DNA of 64,000 bases, from contig CAVSJJ010000003.1 in the NCBI GenBank assembly GCA_963728395.1, positions 310,001-374,000 on the forward strand, given 5' to 3'. Origin of the DNA: CAVSJJ01 sp963728395. GTDB taxonomy: Bacteria; Actinomycetota; Actinomycetes; Actinomycetales; Dermatophilaceae. Each line of letters starts with the position of its first letter. The stretch's first letter is position 1. A model generated the notes under the pieces. That model worked only from the letters and a program-made list of their open reading frames with translations. It did not search any database and was not told where the DNA came from. This document shows positions 9,717-18,616 of the stretch, one piece after another. A program made the position numbers and the translations under genes.

Positions 9717-10620
9717 CGGGCCGAGGGTCGAACGCGTCGACCTGCCCGAGACGGACGACGGCGAGCTGCTCATCCTCACCGGGATGAGCGGCGCCGGGCG
9801 GTCGACGGCGGCGGACGTCCTCGAGGACCGCGGGTGGTACGTCGTCGACAACCTCCCCCCGCAGCTGCTCGTCTCGATGGCCGACCTCGTGGCCCAGGTC
9901 CGGGCGCAGGGGGTCGACGTGCGCCTGGCGGCCGTCGTCGACGTCCGGGCGCGACGCTTCTTCGCCGACCTGCGCAGCGCCATGGAGCAGCTGCGCGAGC
10001 GGGGCTGGCGCCCGCACCTGCTCTTCCTCGACGCCACGGACGAGGCCCTCGTCCGCCGGTTCGAGAGCGTCCGGCGACCGCACCCACTGCAGGGCGAGGG
10101 CCGTCTCCTCGACGGCATCCAGACCGAGCGACGCCTGCTGCGCGACCTCCGGGCCGAGGCCCAGGTCGTCGTCGACAGCTCGGGGCTCAACGTCCACCAG
10201 CTCGGCCGCAAGGTGTCCGAGCTCGTCGGCAGCGACCGGGGCCCGGCCCTGCGGCTGGCGGTCATGTCGTTCGGCTTCAAGTACGGCGTCCCCCTGGACG
10301 CCGACGTCGTCTTCGACATGCGCTTCCTGCCCAACCCGTTCTGGGTGCCCGAGCTGAAGTCCCTGACCGGGCAGGACGCGCCGGTCGCCGAGTTCGTCCT
10401 CGGCCAGCCCGGCGCCGAGGAGTTCCTCGAGCGCGCCGTCTCCCTGCTGGAGCCGGTGACGGAGGGCTACCGGCGTGAGGGCCGGCGCTATGCGACGATC
10501 GCGATCGGCTGCACCGGAGGCAAGCACCGGTCGGTCGCCATCGCCGAGCGGCTCGCCGAGCGGCTGGCCACACCCTCGGTCGCGTCCTTCCTCGTCCACC
10601 GCGACCTGGGGCGCGAATGA
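9709..10620 (+). CDS. rapZ: RapZ-family nucleotide-binding protein (YvcJ)
   Basis: A 303-residue P-loop protein. The Walker A at residues 25-33 reads GMSGAGRST, with Arg in place of the usual Lys, as is common in actinobacterial members. The C-terminal half contains LAVMSFGFKYGVP and the conserved IAIGCTGGKHRSVAIAERLA. In E. coli RapZ is an RNase E adaptor for GlmZ decay; in Gram-positives the role is less clear. A strong AGGAGG precedes the ATG, which lies inside the end of uvrC, and its stop overlaps yvcK as ATGA. Confidence 0.93.
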   Translation: MGDGPRVERVDLPETDDGELLILTGMSGAGRSTAADVLEDRGWYVVDNLPPQLLVSMADLVAQVRAQGVDVRLAAVVDVRARRFFADLRSAMEQLRERGWRPHLLFLDATDEALVRRFESVRRPHPLQGEGRLLDGIQTERRLLRDLRAEAQVVVDSSGLNVHQLGRKVSELVGSDRGPALRLAVMSFGFKYGVPLDADVVFDMRFLPNPFWVPELKSLTGQDAPVAEFVLGQPGAEEFLERAVSLLEPVTEGYRREGRRYATIAIGCTGGKHRSVAIAERLAERLATPSVASFLVHRDLGRE

Positions 10621-11564
10621 GCGGCCCGGACGTCGCGGCGCTCGGCGGCGGGCACGGCCTCGCGGCCTCGCTGTCGGCGCTGCGACTCATCACCGACGAG
10701 CTCACGGCGATCGTCACCGTCGCGGACAACGGCGGCTCGAGCGGCCGGCTGCGACGTGAGTTCGGCGTCCTGCCTCCCGGAGACCTCCGGATGGCCCTCG
10801 CCGCGCTGTGCGAGGACACCGAGTGGGGCCACACCTGGCGGGAGGTGCTCCAGCACCGGTTCTCCGGCGCCGGCACTCTCGGCGGACACCCGCTCGGCAA
10901 CCTGCTGATCGTCGCCCTGTGGGAGCTGCAGGAGGACCCGGTGGCCGGGCTCGACTTCGTCCGTCGCCTCGTCGGCGCGCGTGGCCGGGTGCTGCCGATG
11001 GCCTCGGTGCCGCTCGACATCGAGGCCGACGTGTCCGGGGTCGAGTCCGACCGCCTGGTCCGGGTCCGCGGTCAGGCGGAGGTGGCGACGACCCCGGGCA
11101 CCGTCGAGGAGGTGCGGCTGGTCCCGGTCGACCCCCCGGCATACCCCGAGTCGGTCGCCGCGCTGCGCTCCGCCGACTGGGTCGTGCTCGGGCCGGGCTC
11201 GTGGTTCACCTCGGTCATGCCGCATCTGCTCGTCCCCGAGCTGCGCGACGCCCTGCGGGTGACCCGAGCCCGCCGGCTGCTCGTCCTCAACCTCGAGGTC
11301 GGCAAGGACGAGACCCAGGGCTTCTCGGCGGTCCGTCATCTCCAGTCCTTCCAGGCCCACGCGCCCGACGTGCGCCTCGACGTCGTCCTCGCCGACCCGA
11401 GCGTCGTCGAGGACGAGGCGGCCCTCGCCGGAGCGGCCGACGCGATCGGCGCGGAGCTGCATGTGGCTCCGGTCGCGGTGCGCGGCAGGGCCGGTCACCA
11501 CGACCCGCTGCGGTTGGCGGCCGCACTCCAGGACGTGTTCGTTCCGGGTCGGGCACGTCCGTGA
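10617..11564 (+). CDS. yvcK: YvcK/CofD-like gluconeogenesis factor
   Basis: A 315-residue cytoplasmic protein of the CofD/YvcK family. Landmarks are the N-terminal ALGGGHGLAASLSALR and TVADNGGSSGRLRREFG, then LPPGDLRMALAAL and VLGPGSWFTSVMPHLL. YvcK homologues bind UDP-sugars and are needed for growth on gluconeogenic carbon sources and for correct cell-wall synthesis. It is translationally coupled to rapZ (ATGA overlap) and precedes whiA, the standard order in actinobacteria. Confidence 0.94.
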   Translation: MSGPDVAALGGGHGLAASLSALRLITDELTAIVTVADNGGSSGRLRREFGVLPPGDLRMALAALCEDTEWGHTWREVLQHRFSGAGTLGGHPLGNLLIVALWELQEDPVAGLDFVRRLVGARGRVLPMASVPLDIEADVSGVESDRLVRVRGQAEVATTPGTVEEVRLVPVDPPAYPESVAALRSADWVVLGPGSWFTSVMPHLLVPELRDALRVTRARRLLVLNLEVGKDETQGFSAVRHLQSFQAHAPDVRLDVVLADPSVVEDEAALAGAADAIGAELHVAPVAVRGRAGHHDPLRLAAALQDVFVPGRARP

Positions 11565-11585
11565 CCTCGTGGCAGGATGGCCCGC

Positions 11586-12566
11586 ATGGCCATGACCGCA
11601 AAGGTGAAGGACGAGCTGAGTCGCCATGACGTGACGAAGCCCTGCTGCCGCAAGGCAGAGGTCGCGGCCATGCTTCGCTTCGCCGGGGGACTGCACATCA
11701 TCGGCGGTCGCATCGTCGTCGAGGCAGAGCTCGACACGGCGAACGCCGCCCGACGCCTGCGCCGCAACCTCGCCGAGGTCTACGGACACACCCCCGAGGT
11801 CCTCGTCCTCGCCGCCGGCGGGTTGCGCAAGGGCAGCCGCTACGTCGTCCGCGTCGTCCAGGACGGGGAGTCGCTCGCCCGGCAGACCGGCCTGATCGAC
11901 AACCGCGGCCGGCCGGTGCGCGGCCTGCCACCCAAGGTGGTCTCGGGCGCCGTCTGCGATGCCGAGGCGGCCTGGCGCGGCGCCTTTCTCGCCCACGGCT
12001 CCCTCACCGAGCCGGGGCGCTCCTCGGCCCTGGAGGTGACCTGCCCGGGACCGGAGGCGGCCCTCGCCCTCGTCGGCGCCGCGCGCCGCCTCGGCATCTC
12101 GGCCAAGGCGCGTGAGGTCCGCGGCGTCGACCGCGTCGTCATCCGCGACGGCGACGCGATCGGGGCGATGCTGACCCGGCTCGGCGCCCACGACGCGGTT
12201 CTGGCCTGGGAGGAACGGCGGATGCGCCGCGAGGTCCGGGCGACGGCCAACCGGCTCGCCAACTTCGACGACGCCAACCTGCGCCGCTCGGCGCGCGCCG
12301 CAGTCGCGGCCGGAGCCCGGGTGCAGCGGGCGCTCGAGATCCTCGGCGAGGACATCCCCGAGCACCTGCATGAGGCCGGCCGGCTGCGCATCGAGCACAA
12401 GCAGGCCTCGCTCGAGGAGCTCGGTCAGCTGGCCCAACCACCGATGACCAAGGACGCCGTCGCGGGGCGGATCCGGCGACTCCTCGCCATGGCCGACAAG
12501 CGAGCCGCGGAGCTCGGCCTCCCCGGCACTGAGGCATCGCTCACACCGGACATGCTCGACGGCTGA
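11586..12566 (+). CDS. whiA: WhiA, sporulation/cell-division transcriptional regulator
   Basis: A 326-residue DNA-binding protein with an N-terminal degenerate homing-endonuclease (LAGLIDADG-like) fold and a C-terminal helix-turn-helix (HKQASLEELGQLAQPPMTKDAVAGRIRRLL region). I start at the second ATG (11586, protein MAMTAKVKDELSRH) because this matches the family start and has AGGA eight bases upstream; an in-frame ATG at 11577 would add three residues. In Streptomyces WhiA controls sporulation septation with WhiB, but it is kept in non-sporulating actinobacteria. Confidence 0.95.
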   Translation: MAMTAKVKDELSRHDVTKPCCRKAEVAAMLRFAGGLHIIGGRIVVEAELDTANAARRLRRNLAEVYGHTPEVLVLAAGGLRKGSRYVVRVVQDGESLARQTGLIDNRGRPVRGLPPKVVSGAVCDAEAAWRGAFLAHGSLTEPGRSSALEVTCPGPEAALALVGAARRLGISAKAREVRGVDRVVIRDGDAIGAMLTRLGAHDAVLAWEERRMRREVRATANRLANFDDANLRRSARAAVAAGARVQRALEILGEDIPEHLHEAGRLRIEHKQASLEELGQLAQPPMTKDAVAGRIRRLLAMADKRAAELGLPGTEASLTPDMLDG

Positions 12567-12628
12567 TTTCGTGCGTGCCCGGCCCGCTCGGGGGGCGGGT
12601 GCGTGTGCGTGAGAGGGTGTGCCGCCAC

Positions 12629-12671
12629 TACCCTGTAAGCGGTACCGCATGCCGCAGACAGAGCGGCATAC
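12629..12671 (+). promoter_or_regulatory. gap promoter and leader hairpin
   Basis: A -10-like TACCCT at 12629-12634 predicts a start near 12641 and a ~59-base leader. In that leader GCATGCCGC (12647-12655) pairs with GCGGCATAC (12663-12671) with one mismatch; the right arm holds a copy of the CGGCATAC octamer. Confidence 0.4.
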
Positions 12672-12699
12672 CTCCTGCAAACGGAAGGCAGCACCCACC

Positions 12700-13704
12700 G
12701 TGACTGTTCGCGTAGGCATCAACGGATTCGGCCGCATCGGCCGAAACTTCTTCCGCGCCGTCCTGGCGTCGGGCGCCGACATCGAGATCGTCGCCGCCAA
12801 CGACCTGATGGACAACGCTTCGATCGCCCACCTGCTGAAGTACGACTCGGTCCTCGGTGTGCTCTCGGAGGACGTCTCGGCCACCGAAGACTCGATCACC
12901 GTGGGGAACCACACCGTCAAGGTCTTCGCCGAGCGCGACCCCGCGGCCATCGCCTGGGGCGACGTGGGCGCGGACATCGTCATCGAGTCCACCGGCATCT
13001 TCACCGATGCCACGAAGGCGAAGGCGCACCTCGACGGCGGCGCCAAGAAGGTCATCATCTCCGCGCCGGCGAAGAACGAGGACGCCACCTTCGTGATGGG
13101 CGTCAACCACCAGGACTACGACCCGGCGAAGCACCACGTCATCTCCAACGCGTCGTGCACGACGAACTGCCTCGCGCCGATGGCCAAGCCGCTCCACGAC
13201 GAGCTCGGCATCGTCAAGGGCCTCATGACGACGGTTCACGCCTACACCTCGGACCAGAACCTCCTCGACGGCCCGCACCGCGACATGCGCCGCGCCCGCG
13301 CCGCCGCCCTGTCGATCATCCCGACGAGCACCGGCGCCGCGAAGGCGATCGGCCTCGTCATGCCCGACCTGAAGGGCAAGCTCGACGGCTACGCCCTGCG
13401 CGTCCCCACGCCGACCGGCTCCGCCACCGACCTCACCTTCGAGGCCGGCCGCGAGACGACGGTCGAGGAGGTCAACGCGATCGTCAAGGCCGCGGCCGAG
13501 GGCCCCCTCAAGGGCTTCCTCCGGTACACCGCAGACCCGATCGTGTCCGCGGACATCGTCACCGACCCCAGCTCGTGCATCTTCGACTCCGGGCTGACCA
13601 AGGTCATCGGCAGCATGGTCAAGGTCGTCGGCTGGTACGACAACGAGTGGGGCTACAGCAACCGCCTCATCGACCTGACGAAGCTCGTCGGCGAGAGCCT
13701 CTGA
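12700..13704 (+). CDS. gap: Glyceraldehyde-3-phosphate dehydrogenase, type I
   Basis: A 334-residue NAD-dependent glycolytic enzyme converting glyceraldehyde 3-phosphate to 1,3-bisphosphoglycerate. The N-terminus VRVGINGFGRIGRNFFRA is the Rossmann start, SNASCTTNCLAP near residue 150 carries the catalytic Cys, and WYDNEWGYSNR near the C-terminus is the family signature. I chose the GTG at 12700 because the frame upstream is not conserved; GGAAGG lies 11 bases before it. pgk follows four bases after the stop. Confidence 0.97.
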   Translation: MTVRVGINGFGRIGRNFFRAVLASGADIEIVAANDLMDNASIAHLLKYDSVLGVLSEDVSATEDSITVGNHTVKVFAERDPAAIAWGDVGADIVIESTGIFTDATKAKAHLDGGAKKVIISAPAKNEDATFVMGVNHQDYDPAKHHVISNASCTTNCLAPMAKPLHDELGIVKGLMTTVHAYTSDQNLLDGPHRDMRRARAAALSIIPTSTGAAKAIGLVMPDLKGKLDGYALRVPTPTGSATDLTFEAGRETTVEEVNAIVKAAAEGPLKGFLRYTADPIVSADIVTDPSSCIFDSGLTKVIGSMVKVVGWYDNEWGYSNRLIDLTKLVGESL

Positions 13705-13708
13705 TCCG

Positions 13709-14914
13709 ATGACGACGTCCATCGAGGGGCTGGGCGACCTGCGCGGCAAGCGCGTGCTCGTCCGGTCCGACCTCAACGTTCCCCTCGACGGCGAGACGAT
13801 CACGGACGACGGGCGGATCCGGGCCTCGGTGCCCACGATCTCGGCCCTGACCGGGGCGGGCGCACGCGTCATCGTGTGCGCCCACCTCGGGCGCCCGAAG
13901 GGCGCGCCGGACCCGAAGTACTCCCTCGCACCCGTCGCCGCGCGGCTCGGTGACCTGCTCGGCTCGGCCGTCACCTTCGCCACCGACACGGTGGGGGAGA
14001 GCGCCCGGGCGGCCGTCGCCGGCCTCGAGGACGGCGACGTCGTCCTCCTCGAGAACCTCCGGTTCAACGCCGGCGAGACCGCCAAGGTCGAGCAGGAGCG
14101 CGCCGAGTTCGCCGACGCACTCGCCGGACTGGCCGACGCCTACGTCTCGGACGGCTTCGGCGTCGTCCACCGCAAGCAGGCGTCGGTCTACGACGTCGCC
14201 AAGCGGCTGCCGTCCGCGATGGGCGGACTCGTCCGCTCCGAGGTCGAGGTGCTCCGGCGGCTCACCGAGAACCCCGAGCGGCCGTACGCCGTCGTGCTCG
14301 GCGGCGCGAAGGTGTCCGACAAGCTCGGCGTCATCGCCAACCTGCTGACGACGGCCGACCGGCTGCTCATCGGCGGCGGCATGGCCTTCACCTTCCTCGC
14401 GGCCCAGGGCCACGAGGTCGGCAAGAGCCTGCTCGAGCCGGACCAGATCGAGACCGTCAAGGGCTACCTCGAGCAGGCCGCCGAGCGCGGCGTCGAGATC
14501 GTGCTGCCGACCGATGTCGTCGCGGCAACGGAGTTCTCCGCGGGCGCCGACCACGAGGTCGTCGCCGTCGACGCGATTCCCGCCGACCGGATGGGCCTGG
14601 ACATCGGCCCGGCCTCGGCGGCCCTGTTCGTGGAGAAGCTCGCCGACTGCCGGACGGTGTTCTGGAACGGGCCGGCCGGCGCGTTCGAGATGGCCCCCTA
14701 TGCCGCGGGCACCAAGGCCGTGGCGCAGGCGCTCGTCGACGCGACCGCCCGCGGGGCGCTCACCGTGGTCGGCGGCGGCGACTCGGCCGCGGCCGTGCGG
14801 CGCTTGGGCTTCACCGACGACCAGTTCGGTCACATCTCGACCGGCGGCGGCGCGAGCCTGGAGTACCTCGAGGGCAAGGAGCTACCCGGGATCGCCGTCC
14901 TCCAGGAGGGCTGA
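13709..14914 (+). CDS. pgk: Phosphoglycerate kinase
   Basis: A 401-residue two-domain kinase making ATP from 1,3-bisphosphoglycerate. Visible: KRVLVRSDLNVPLDG at the N-terminus, CAHLGRPKG, ENLRFNAGE, AYVSDGFGVVHRKQASVYD, YAVVLGGAKVSDKLG and the C-terminal TVVGGGDSAAAVRRLG with ISTGGGASLEYLEGKELPG. Four bases separate it from gap, so the two are certainly co-transcribed. Confidence 0.98.
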   Translation: MTTSIEGLGDLRGKRVLVRSDLNVPLDGETITDDGRIRASVPTISALTGAGARVIVCAHLGRPKGAPDPKYSLAPVAARLGDLLGSAVTFATDTVGESARAAVAGLEDGDVVLLENLRFNAGETAKVEQERAEFADALAGLADAYVSDGFGVVHRKQASVYDVAKRLPSAMGGLVRSEVEVLRRLTENPERPYAVVLGGAKVSDKLGVIANLLTTADRLLIGGGMAFTFLAAQGHEVGKSLLEPDQIETVKGYLEQAAERGVEIVLPTDVVAATEFSAGADHEVVAVDAIPADRMGLDIGPASAALFVEKLADCRTVFWNGPAGAFEMAPYAAGTKAVAQALVDATARGALTVVGGGDSAAAVRRLGFTDDQFGHISTGGGASLEYLEGKELPGIAVLQEG

Positions 14915-14935
14915 GCCGCTCGCCTCCCGTACCCG

Positions 14936-14974
14936 CCGTGGGGTCGGCGGTCGCCACATCGGCCGGCCCCACGG
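14936..14974 (+). terminator. Hairpin between pgk and tpiA
   Basis: A 12-bp stem with one G-U pair (14936-14947 against 14963-14974) lies in the 125-bp gap between pgk and tpiA. The CGGCATAC octamer (14972-14979) overlaps the end of the right arm. It may be an attenuator or processing stem rather than a full stop. Confidence 0.5.
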
Positions 14975-15039
14975 CATACCGCTCACCACCCGACCACCGC
15001 ACCGGCGCACCGCGCCGCCCGATGAAGGAGCAGCAGCTC

Positions 15040-15837
15040 ATGGCCGTTGGCCGCACCCCGCTCATGGCGGGGAACTGGAAGATGAACCTGGATCACCTCC
15101 AGGCCACCCACCTGGTCCAGAAGCTCGACTGGACCCTGCAGGATGCCAAGCACGACCACGGCGCCGTCGAGGTGGCGGTGCTGCCGCCGTTCACCGACCT
15201 GCGCAGCGTCCAGACCCTCGTCGACGGCGACAAGCTGGAGATCAAGTACGGCGGCCAGGACCTCTCGGTCCACGACTCGGGCGCCTACACCGGCGAGATC
15301 AGCGGCGCGTTCCTCGCCAAGCTGGGTTGCACGTACGTCGCCGTGGGCCACAGTGAGCGTCGCGAGTACCACCAGGAGACCGACGAGATCGTGGGCGCGA
15401 AGATCGCGGCGGCCTACCGGCACGGCCTCACCCCGATCTTCTGCTGTGGCGAGGGGCTCGAGGTCCGCCAGGCGGGCCGCCAGGTCGAGCACGTCCTCGG
15501 CCAGATCGAGGCGGGCCTGTCCGGTCTGCCGATGGAGCAGCTGCGCTCGATCGTCATCGCCTACGAGCCCGTCTGGGCGATCGGCACGGGCGAGGTCGCC
15601 ACGCCGGAGGACGCCCAGGAGGTCTGCGCCGCGATCCGGACCAAGGTCGCCGAGCTCTATTCGGGCGACGCGGCCGACGGGATCCGGATCCTCTACGGCG
15701 GCTCGGTCAAGTCCGGCAACATCGCCGCCATCATGGACAAGCCTGACGTCGACGGGGCGCTGGTCGGCGGTGCGGCCCTCGAGGCCGGCGAGTTCGCCGC
15801 AATCTGCCGCTACCGGGACCACCTCAAGACGAGCTGA
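15040..15837 (+). CDS. tpiA: Triosephosphate isomerase
   Basis: A 265-residue TIM barrel interconverting dihydroxyacetone phosphate and glyceraldehyde 3-phosphate. LMAGNWKMN gives the catalytic Lys, VGHSERREY the catalytic His, IAYEPVWAIGTG the catalytic Glu, and ILYGGSVKSGN the phosphate-binding loop. The ATG at 15040 is preceded by AAGGAG at nine bases; in-frame ATGs further upstream (15022, 14938) lack a good ribosome site. Confidence 0.97.
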   Translation: MAVGRTPLMAGNWKMNLDHLQATHLVQKLDWTLQDAKHDHGAVEVAVLPPFTDLRSVQTLVDGDKLEIKYGGQDLSVHDSGAYTGEISGAFLAKLGCTYVAVGHSERREYHQETDEIVGAKIAAAYRHGLTPIFCCGEGLEVRQAGRQVEHVLGQIEAGLSGLPMEQLRSIVIAYEPVWAIGTGEVATPEDAQEVCAAIRTKVAELYSGDAADGIRILYGGSVKSGNIAAIMDKPDVDGALVGGAALEAGEFAAICRYRDHLKTS

Positions 15838-15842
15838 ACCCA

Positions 15843-15883
15843 CCCGGCGCGGCCGGGAGCAGACCGCTCCCGCGCCCGCCGGG
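15843..15883 (+). terminator. Terminator after tpiA
   Basis: Nested inverted repeats directly after the tpiA stop: inner CGGGAGC/GCTCCCG around AGACC (15854-15872) and outer CCCGGCG/CGCCGGG (15843-15849 and 15877-15883). A new promoter for secG follows within ten bases. Confidence 0.6.
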
Positions 15884-15892
15884 CCGAGCAGG

Positions 15893-15898
15893 TATCCT
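15893..15898 (+). promoter_or_regulatory. -10 box TATCCT of secG
   Basis: TATCCT lies 65 bases before the secG ATG, immediately after the tpiA terminator. No convincing -35 is visible. Confidence 0.45.
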
Positions 15899-15963
15899 GT
15901 AGCCCCGAGGCGGCGCCCTCGGATCCCGACCACCGACCACGCCCCCGCACACGAAGGAACCAC

Positions 15964-16209
15964 ATGGACGCGGTTCGCATCGGCCTCCAGGTCCTCCTGA
16001 TTCTGGGTGGCCTGTTCCTGACCCTGCTCATCCTGCTGCACAAGGGCAAGGGCGGGGGACTGTCCGACATGTTCGGCGGTGGCATGTCGAGCTCGCTCGG
16101 CGGCTCGTCGGTGGCAGAGCGCAACCTCGACCGGATCACCATCGCGGTCGCGCTCGTCTGGTTCACCTGCGTCGTCGGGCTGGGCGTGCTCCAGCGCTTC
16201 GCCGGCTAA
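15964..16209 (+). CDS. secG: SecG, preprotein translocase subunit
   Basis: An 81-residue membrane protein of the Sec translocon. Two hydrophobic segments (about residues 5-25 and 55-78) flank the conserved loop HKGKGGGLSDMFGGG, the SecG hallmark. An AGGA lies eight bases before the ATG. Position next to tpiA is normal in actinobacteria. rbpA follows after 15 bases. Confidence 0.95.
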   Translation: MDAVRIGLQVLLILGGLFLTLLILLHKGKGGGLSDMFGGGMSSSLGGSSVAERNLDRITIAVALVWFTCVVGLGVLQRFAG

Positions 16210-16224
16210 CCGAGAGGACCCCTG

Positions 16225-16575
16225 ATGGCAGGCGGCAACGCGATCCGAGGCAGCCGAGTCGGCGCCGGTCCGATGGGCGAGGCCGAGCGGGGCGAGGTCG
16301 CCCCGCGGGTCTTCGTCTCGTTCTGGTGCGCCAACGGGCACGAGACCCGGCCCAGCTTCGCCGAGGAGCCCGGCCTCGCGGTCCCCGAGACGTGGGACTG
16401 CCCTCGGTGTGGCCTTCCGGCCGGCCAGGACAAGGAGAACCCACCCGCGCCGCCGAAGGTCGAGCCGTACAAGACGCATCTGGCCTACGTCAAGGAGCGT
16501 CGATCCGACGCCGACGGCCAGGCGATCCTCGACGAGGCCCTCGAGTCCCTGCGCGGCCGCGGTCTCATCCAGTAG
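16225..16575 (+). CDS. rbpA: RbpA, RNA polymerase-binding protein
   Basis: A 116-residue actinobacterial transcription activator that binds the sigma factor and stabilises the open complex. The N-terminal MAGGNAIRGSRVGAGPMGEA is the basic-linker type start; the core has the FWCANGHE and WDCPRCGLPAG metal-binding motifs; and the C-terminal sigma-interaction domain runs YKTHLAYVKERRSDADG. Its presence supports the actinobacterial assignment and is consistent with the extended -10 promoters seen in this window. Confidence 0.96.
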   Translation: MAGGNAIRGSRVGAGPMGEAERGEVAPRVFVSFWCANGHETRPSFAEEPGLAVPETWDCPRCGLPAGQDKENPPAPPKVEPYKTHLAYVKERRSDADGQAILDEALESLRGRGLIQ

Positions 16576-16677
16576 TCGACCCACCCCACCCAGGAGTCGA
16601 CCGGGTCGGTGGCTGTTCGGCTCCAGTTTCTCACCCAATAGGGAAGATGTTGACGGCGGCGGGGCGCCCGCCCGGGG

Positions 16678-17436
16678 TCAGGCGCCGTCGAGCTCCTCGG
16701 CCGCATCCTCGTCGATGAGCCACCGGGTCCGCTCGACGCCGTGCACGTGCGCTGCGGGGGTCCGGGCCAGGTCGTCCCCGCGTATGCCGCGAGCCGTGGC
16801 CGTCGCCTTGTCCGACCCACTGACGAGGAACCACACCTCTCGGGAGCGCCGGAGCACGGGGAAGGTCAGCGTCACCCGGTCCGGCGGCGGCTTGGGCGAG
16901 TCGTGGACCGCGAGGGTCGTCGCGTCCATGACGTCCAGCTCCGGACGCCCGGGAAAGAGGGAGGCGACGTGGCCGTCCGGGCCGACCCCGAGCAGGCAGA
17001 CGTCGAACAGGGGGCTCGCCTCGCCCGCCCCGGCGGCCGCGGCGAGCTGGCGCGCGTAGTCCTCGGCGGCGTCCTCGGCGGAGTCGCCGAACGGCGCCCC
17101 GGGCCCGGCCACGCTGTGCACCTTCGCCGGGTCGAGCGGCACCGCGTCGAGGAGCGCCTCCCGGTTCTGCGTCTCGTTGCGCTCGGCGTCACCGAAGGGG
17201 AGGAACCGCTCGTCACCCCACCACACGCTCACCCGGTCCCAGGCGACGGCGTCGCGTGCGGCGTCCTCACGCGCCGCGGTGAGGATCGCCGACCCCATCG
17301 AGCCGCCGGTGAGGACGACGTGCGCCTCGCCGCGCGCCGCCTGGGCGTCGAGGATCGCCGTGACGAGCCGCGCGCCGGAGGCGGCGGCGAGCAGGTCCTG
17401 GGACGGGTGGCGGACAACATCGGTCGTCGGGGTCAT
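16678..17436 (-). CDS. pgl: 6-phosphogluconolactonase
   Basis: A 252-residue hydrolase of the second step of the oxidative pentose-phosphate pathway. Motifs: LTGGSMGSAIL near residue 43, VWWGDERFLPF near 71, and DVCLLGVGPDGHVASLFPG near 145, all typical of the DevB/Pgl family. It is the last gene of the tkt-tal-pgi-zwf-opcA-pgl operon, 79 bases after opcA, and converges on rbpA with a 102-base gap in which I see no clear hairpin. Confidence 0.96.
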   Translation of the reverse strand: MTPTTDVVRHPSQDLLAAASGARLVTAILDAQAARGEAHVVLTGGSMGSAILTAAREDAARDAVAWDRVSVWWGDERFLPFGDAERNETQNREALLDAVPLDPAKVHSVAGPGAPFGDSAEDAAEDYARQLAAAAGAGEASPLFDVCLLGVGPDGHVASLFPGRPELDVMDATTLAVHDSPKPPPDRVTLTFPVLRRSREVWFLVSGSDKATATARGIRGDDLARTPAAHVHGVERTRWLIDEDAAEELDGA

Positions 17437-17515
17437 GGGCGTGGCTCCTGTCTGCCGCCCGCGGCGGTCCGACCGGCCGGAGGTGCCCGGTGGATGCCGC
17501 GGGGCGAGGTCGCGG

Positions 17516-18616
17516 TCAGTCGCTGGTACTGGTCCTCTTACCCGGATGCCCGCTCGGCGATGTGCCCTTGCGGGGCCGGGAGCCGCGGCGCGGGGTGCGG
17601 CTCAGCCGGGCCTTGGTGGCCCGCTTCTGTGCCCGCTCGGCCTCGGCCACCGAGGGCGCCTCACCGCGGCGCGTCGCCTGGCTCGCGGTGCGCGTCGAGG
17701 TCACCTGCGCGATCCCGTCGACGAGGGCCTCCTGGTAGATCTCGTCCGGGTCGAGGCGGCGCAGCTCGTCGGCGAGACACTCGGCGTCGCTGCGGTGGGC
17801 GAGAGCGATGGTCCGGTCGGGCTGTCCCGGCTGGGACAGGGTCGCCGCGTCCGTCTCCTGTGGCCGGACCAGGTCGATCGCGCCGCTCTTGCGCTCAAGC
17901 CGGACGCTGATGATCCCGGTTCGGTTGCGGGAGCGGGCGAGCGAGACCGGGCAGCGCAGGGCGACGGCGAGCCAGCCGGCGAGCAGGTCGGCCGAGGGTG
18001 AGTCCGGCGCGCCGGTCACCGTGGCCGACACGACGCTCTCGTAGGGTGCCTGGTCGAGCGCGGCGGCTAGGAGGCCGCGCCACAGCGTGACCCGGGCCCA
18101 GGCAAGGTCGGTGTCACCGGTGGCGTATGCCGCGGCGAGCCGGCCGAGCACCGTCGCCGGTCGGCCCGTCGTCCGGGCGGAGTCGGTCACCCGTCGGTGG
18201 GCCATCTCGCCGATCGGGTCCGCCGACGGGTTCTTCGGGGCCTCGACCGGCCACCAGGCGACGATGGGGGAGTCGGGCAGGAGGAGCGGGGTGACGACGC
18301 TGCGGCCGTGATCGGCGAGCGGACCGTAGAGCCGCAGGACGAGGACCTCGCTCGCGCCGGCGTCGCCGCCGACCCGGATCTGGGCGTCGAGCCGGGCCGC
18401 GCCGCGTCGGTTGGCCGTGACGACGACGATGATGCGGCACGGGTGCTGCCGGCTCGCGTCGTTCGCGACCTCGATCGCCTCCTCGGCGTGCGTCTCGTCG
18501 ACGACGGTGATGAGGGTGAGCACCCGCGACAGGGCCATCGACCCGGTCTCGGATCGCAGCCGGACGAGGCGCTTGGAGACGTCCGACGTGCTCGTGCTGG
18601 GCAGGTCGATGATCAC
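17516..18616 (-). CDS. opcA: OpcA, glucose-6-phosphate dehydrogenase assembly protein
   Basis: A 366-residue actinobacterial/cyanobacterial protein that promotes assembly and activity of Zwf. The start GTG (18614-18616, VIIDLPSTSTSDVSKRLVRL) overlaps the zwf stop as GTGA, so I reject the longer open frame that continues into zwf. Family features include the central SPIVAWWPVEAPKNPS. The last ~60 residues are a basic, Ser/Thr/Arg-rich low-complexity tail that is not part of the conserved domain. Coupled translation with zwf fits a 1:1 partner. Confidence 0.93.
   Translation of the reverse strand: MIIDLPSTSTSDVSKRLVRLRSETGSMALSRVLTLITVVDETHAEEAIEVANDASRQHPCRIIVVVTANRRGAARLDAQIRVGGDAGASEVLVLRLYGPLADHGRSVVTPLLLPDSPIVAWWPVEAPKNPSADPIGEMAHRRVTDSARTTGRPATVLGRLAAAYATGDTDLAWARVTLWRGLLAAALDQAPYESVVSATVTGAPDSPSADLLAGWLAVALRCPVSLARSRNRTGIISVRLERKSGAIDLVRPQETDAATLSQPGQPDRTIALAHRSDAECLADELRRLDPDEIYQEALVDGIAQVTSTRTASQATRRGEAPSVAEAERAQKRATKARLSRTPRRGSRPRKGTSPSGHPGKRTSTSD

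Noticed and set aside
7034..9787. A 917-codon plus-strand frame through the Rieske and uvrC genes
   Set aside because: Arg/Pro-rich shadow of uvrC in another frame; uvrC has all expected domains.
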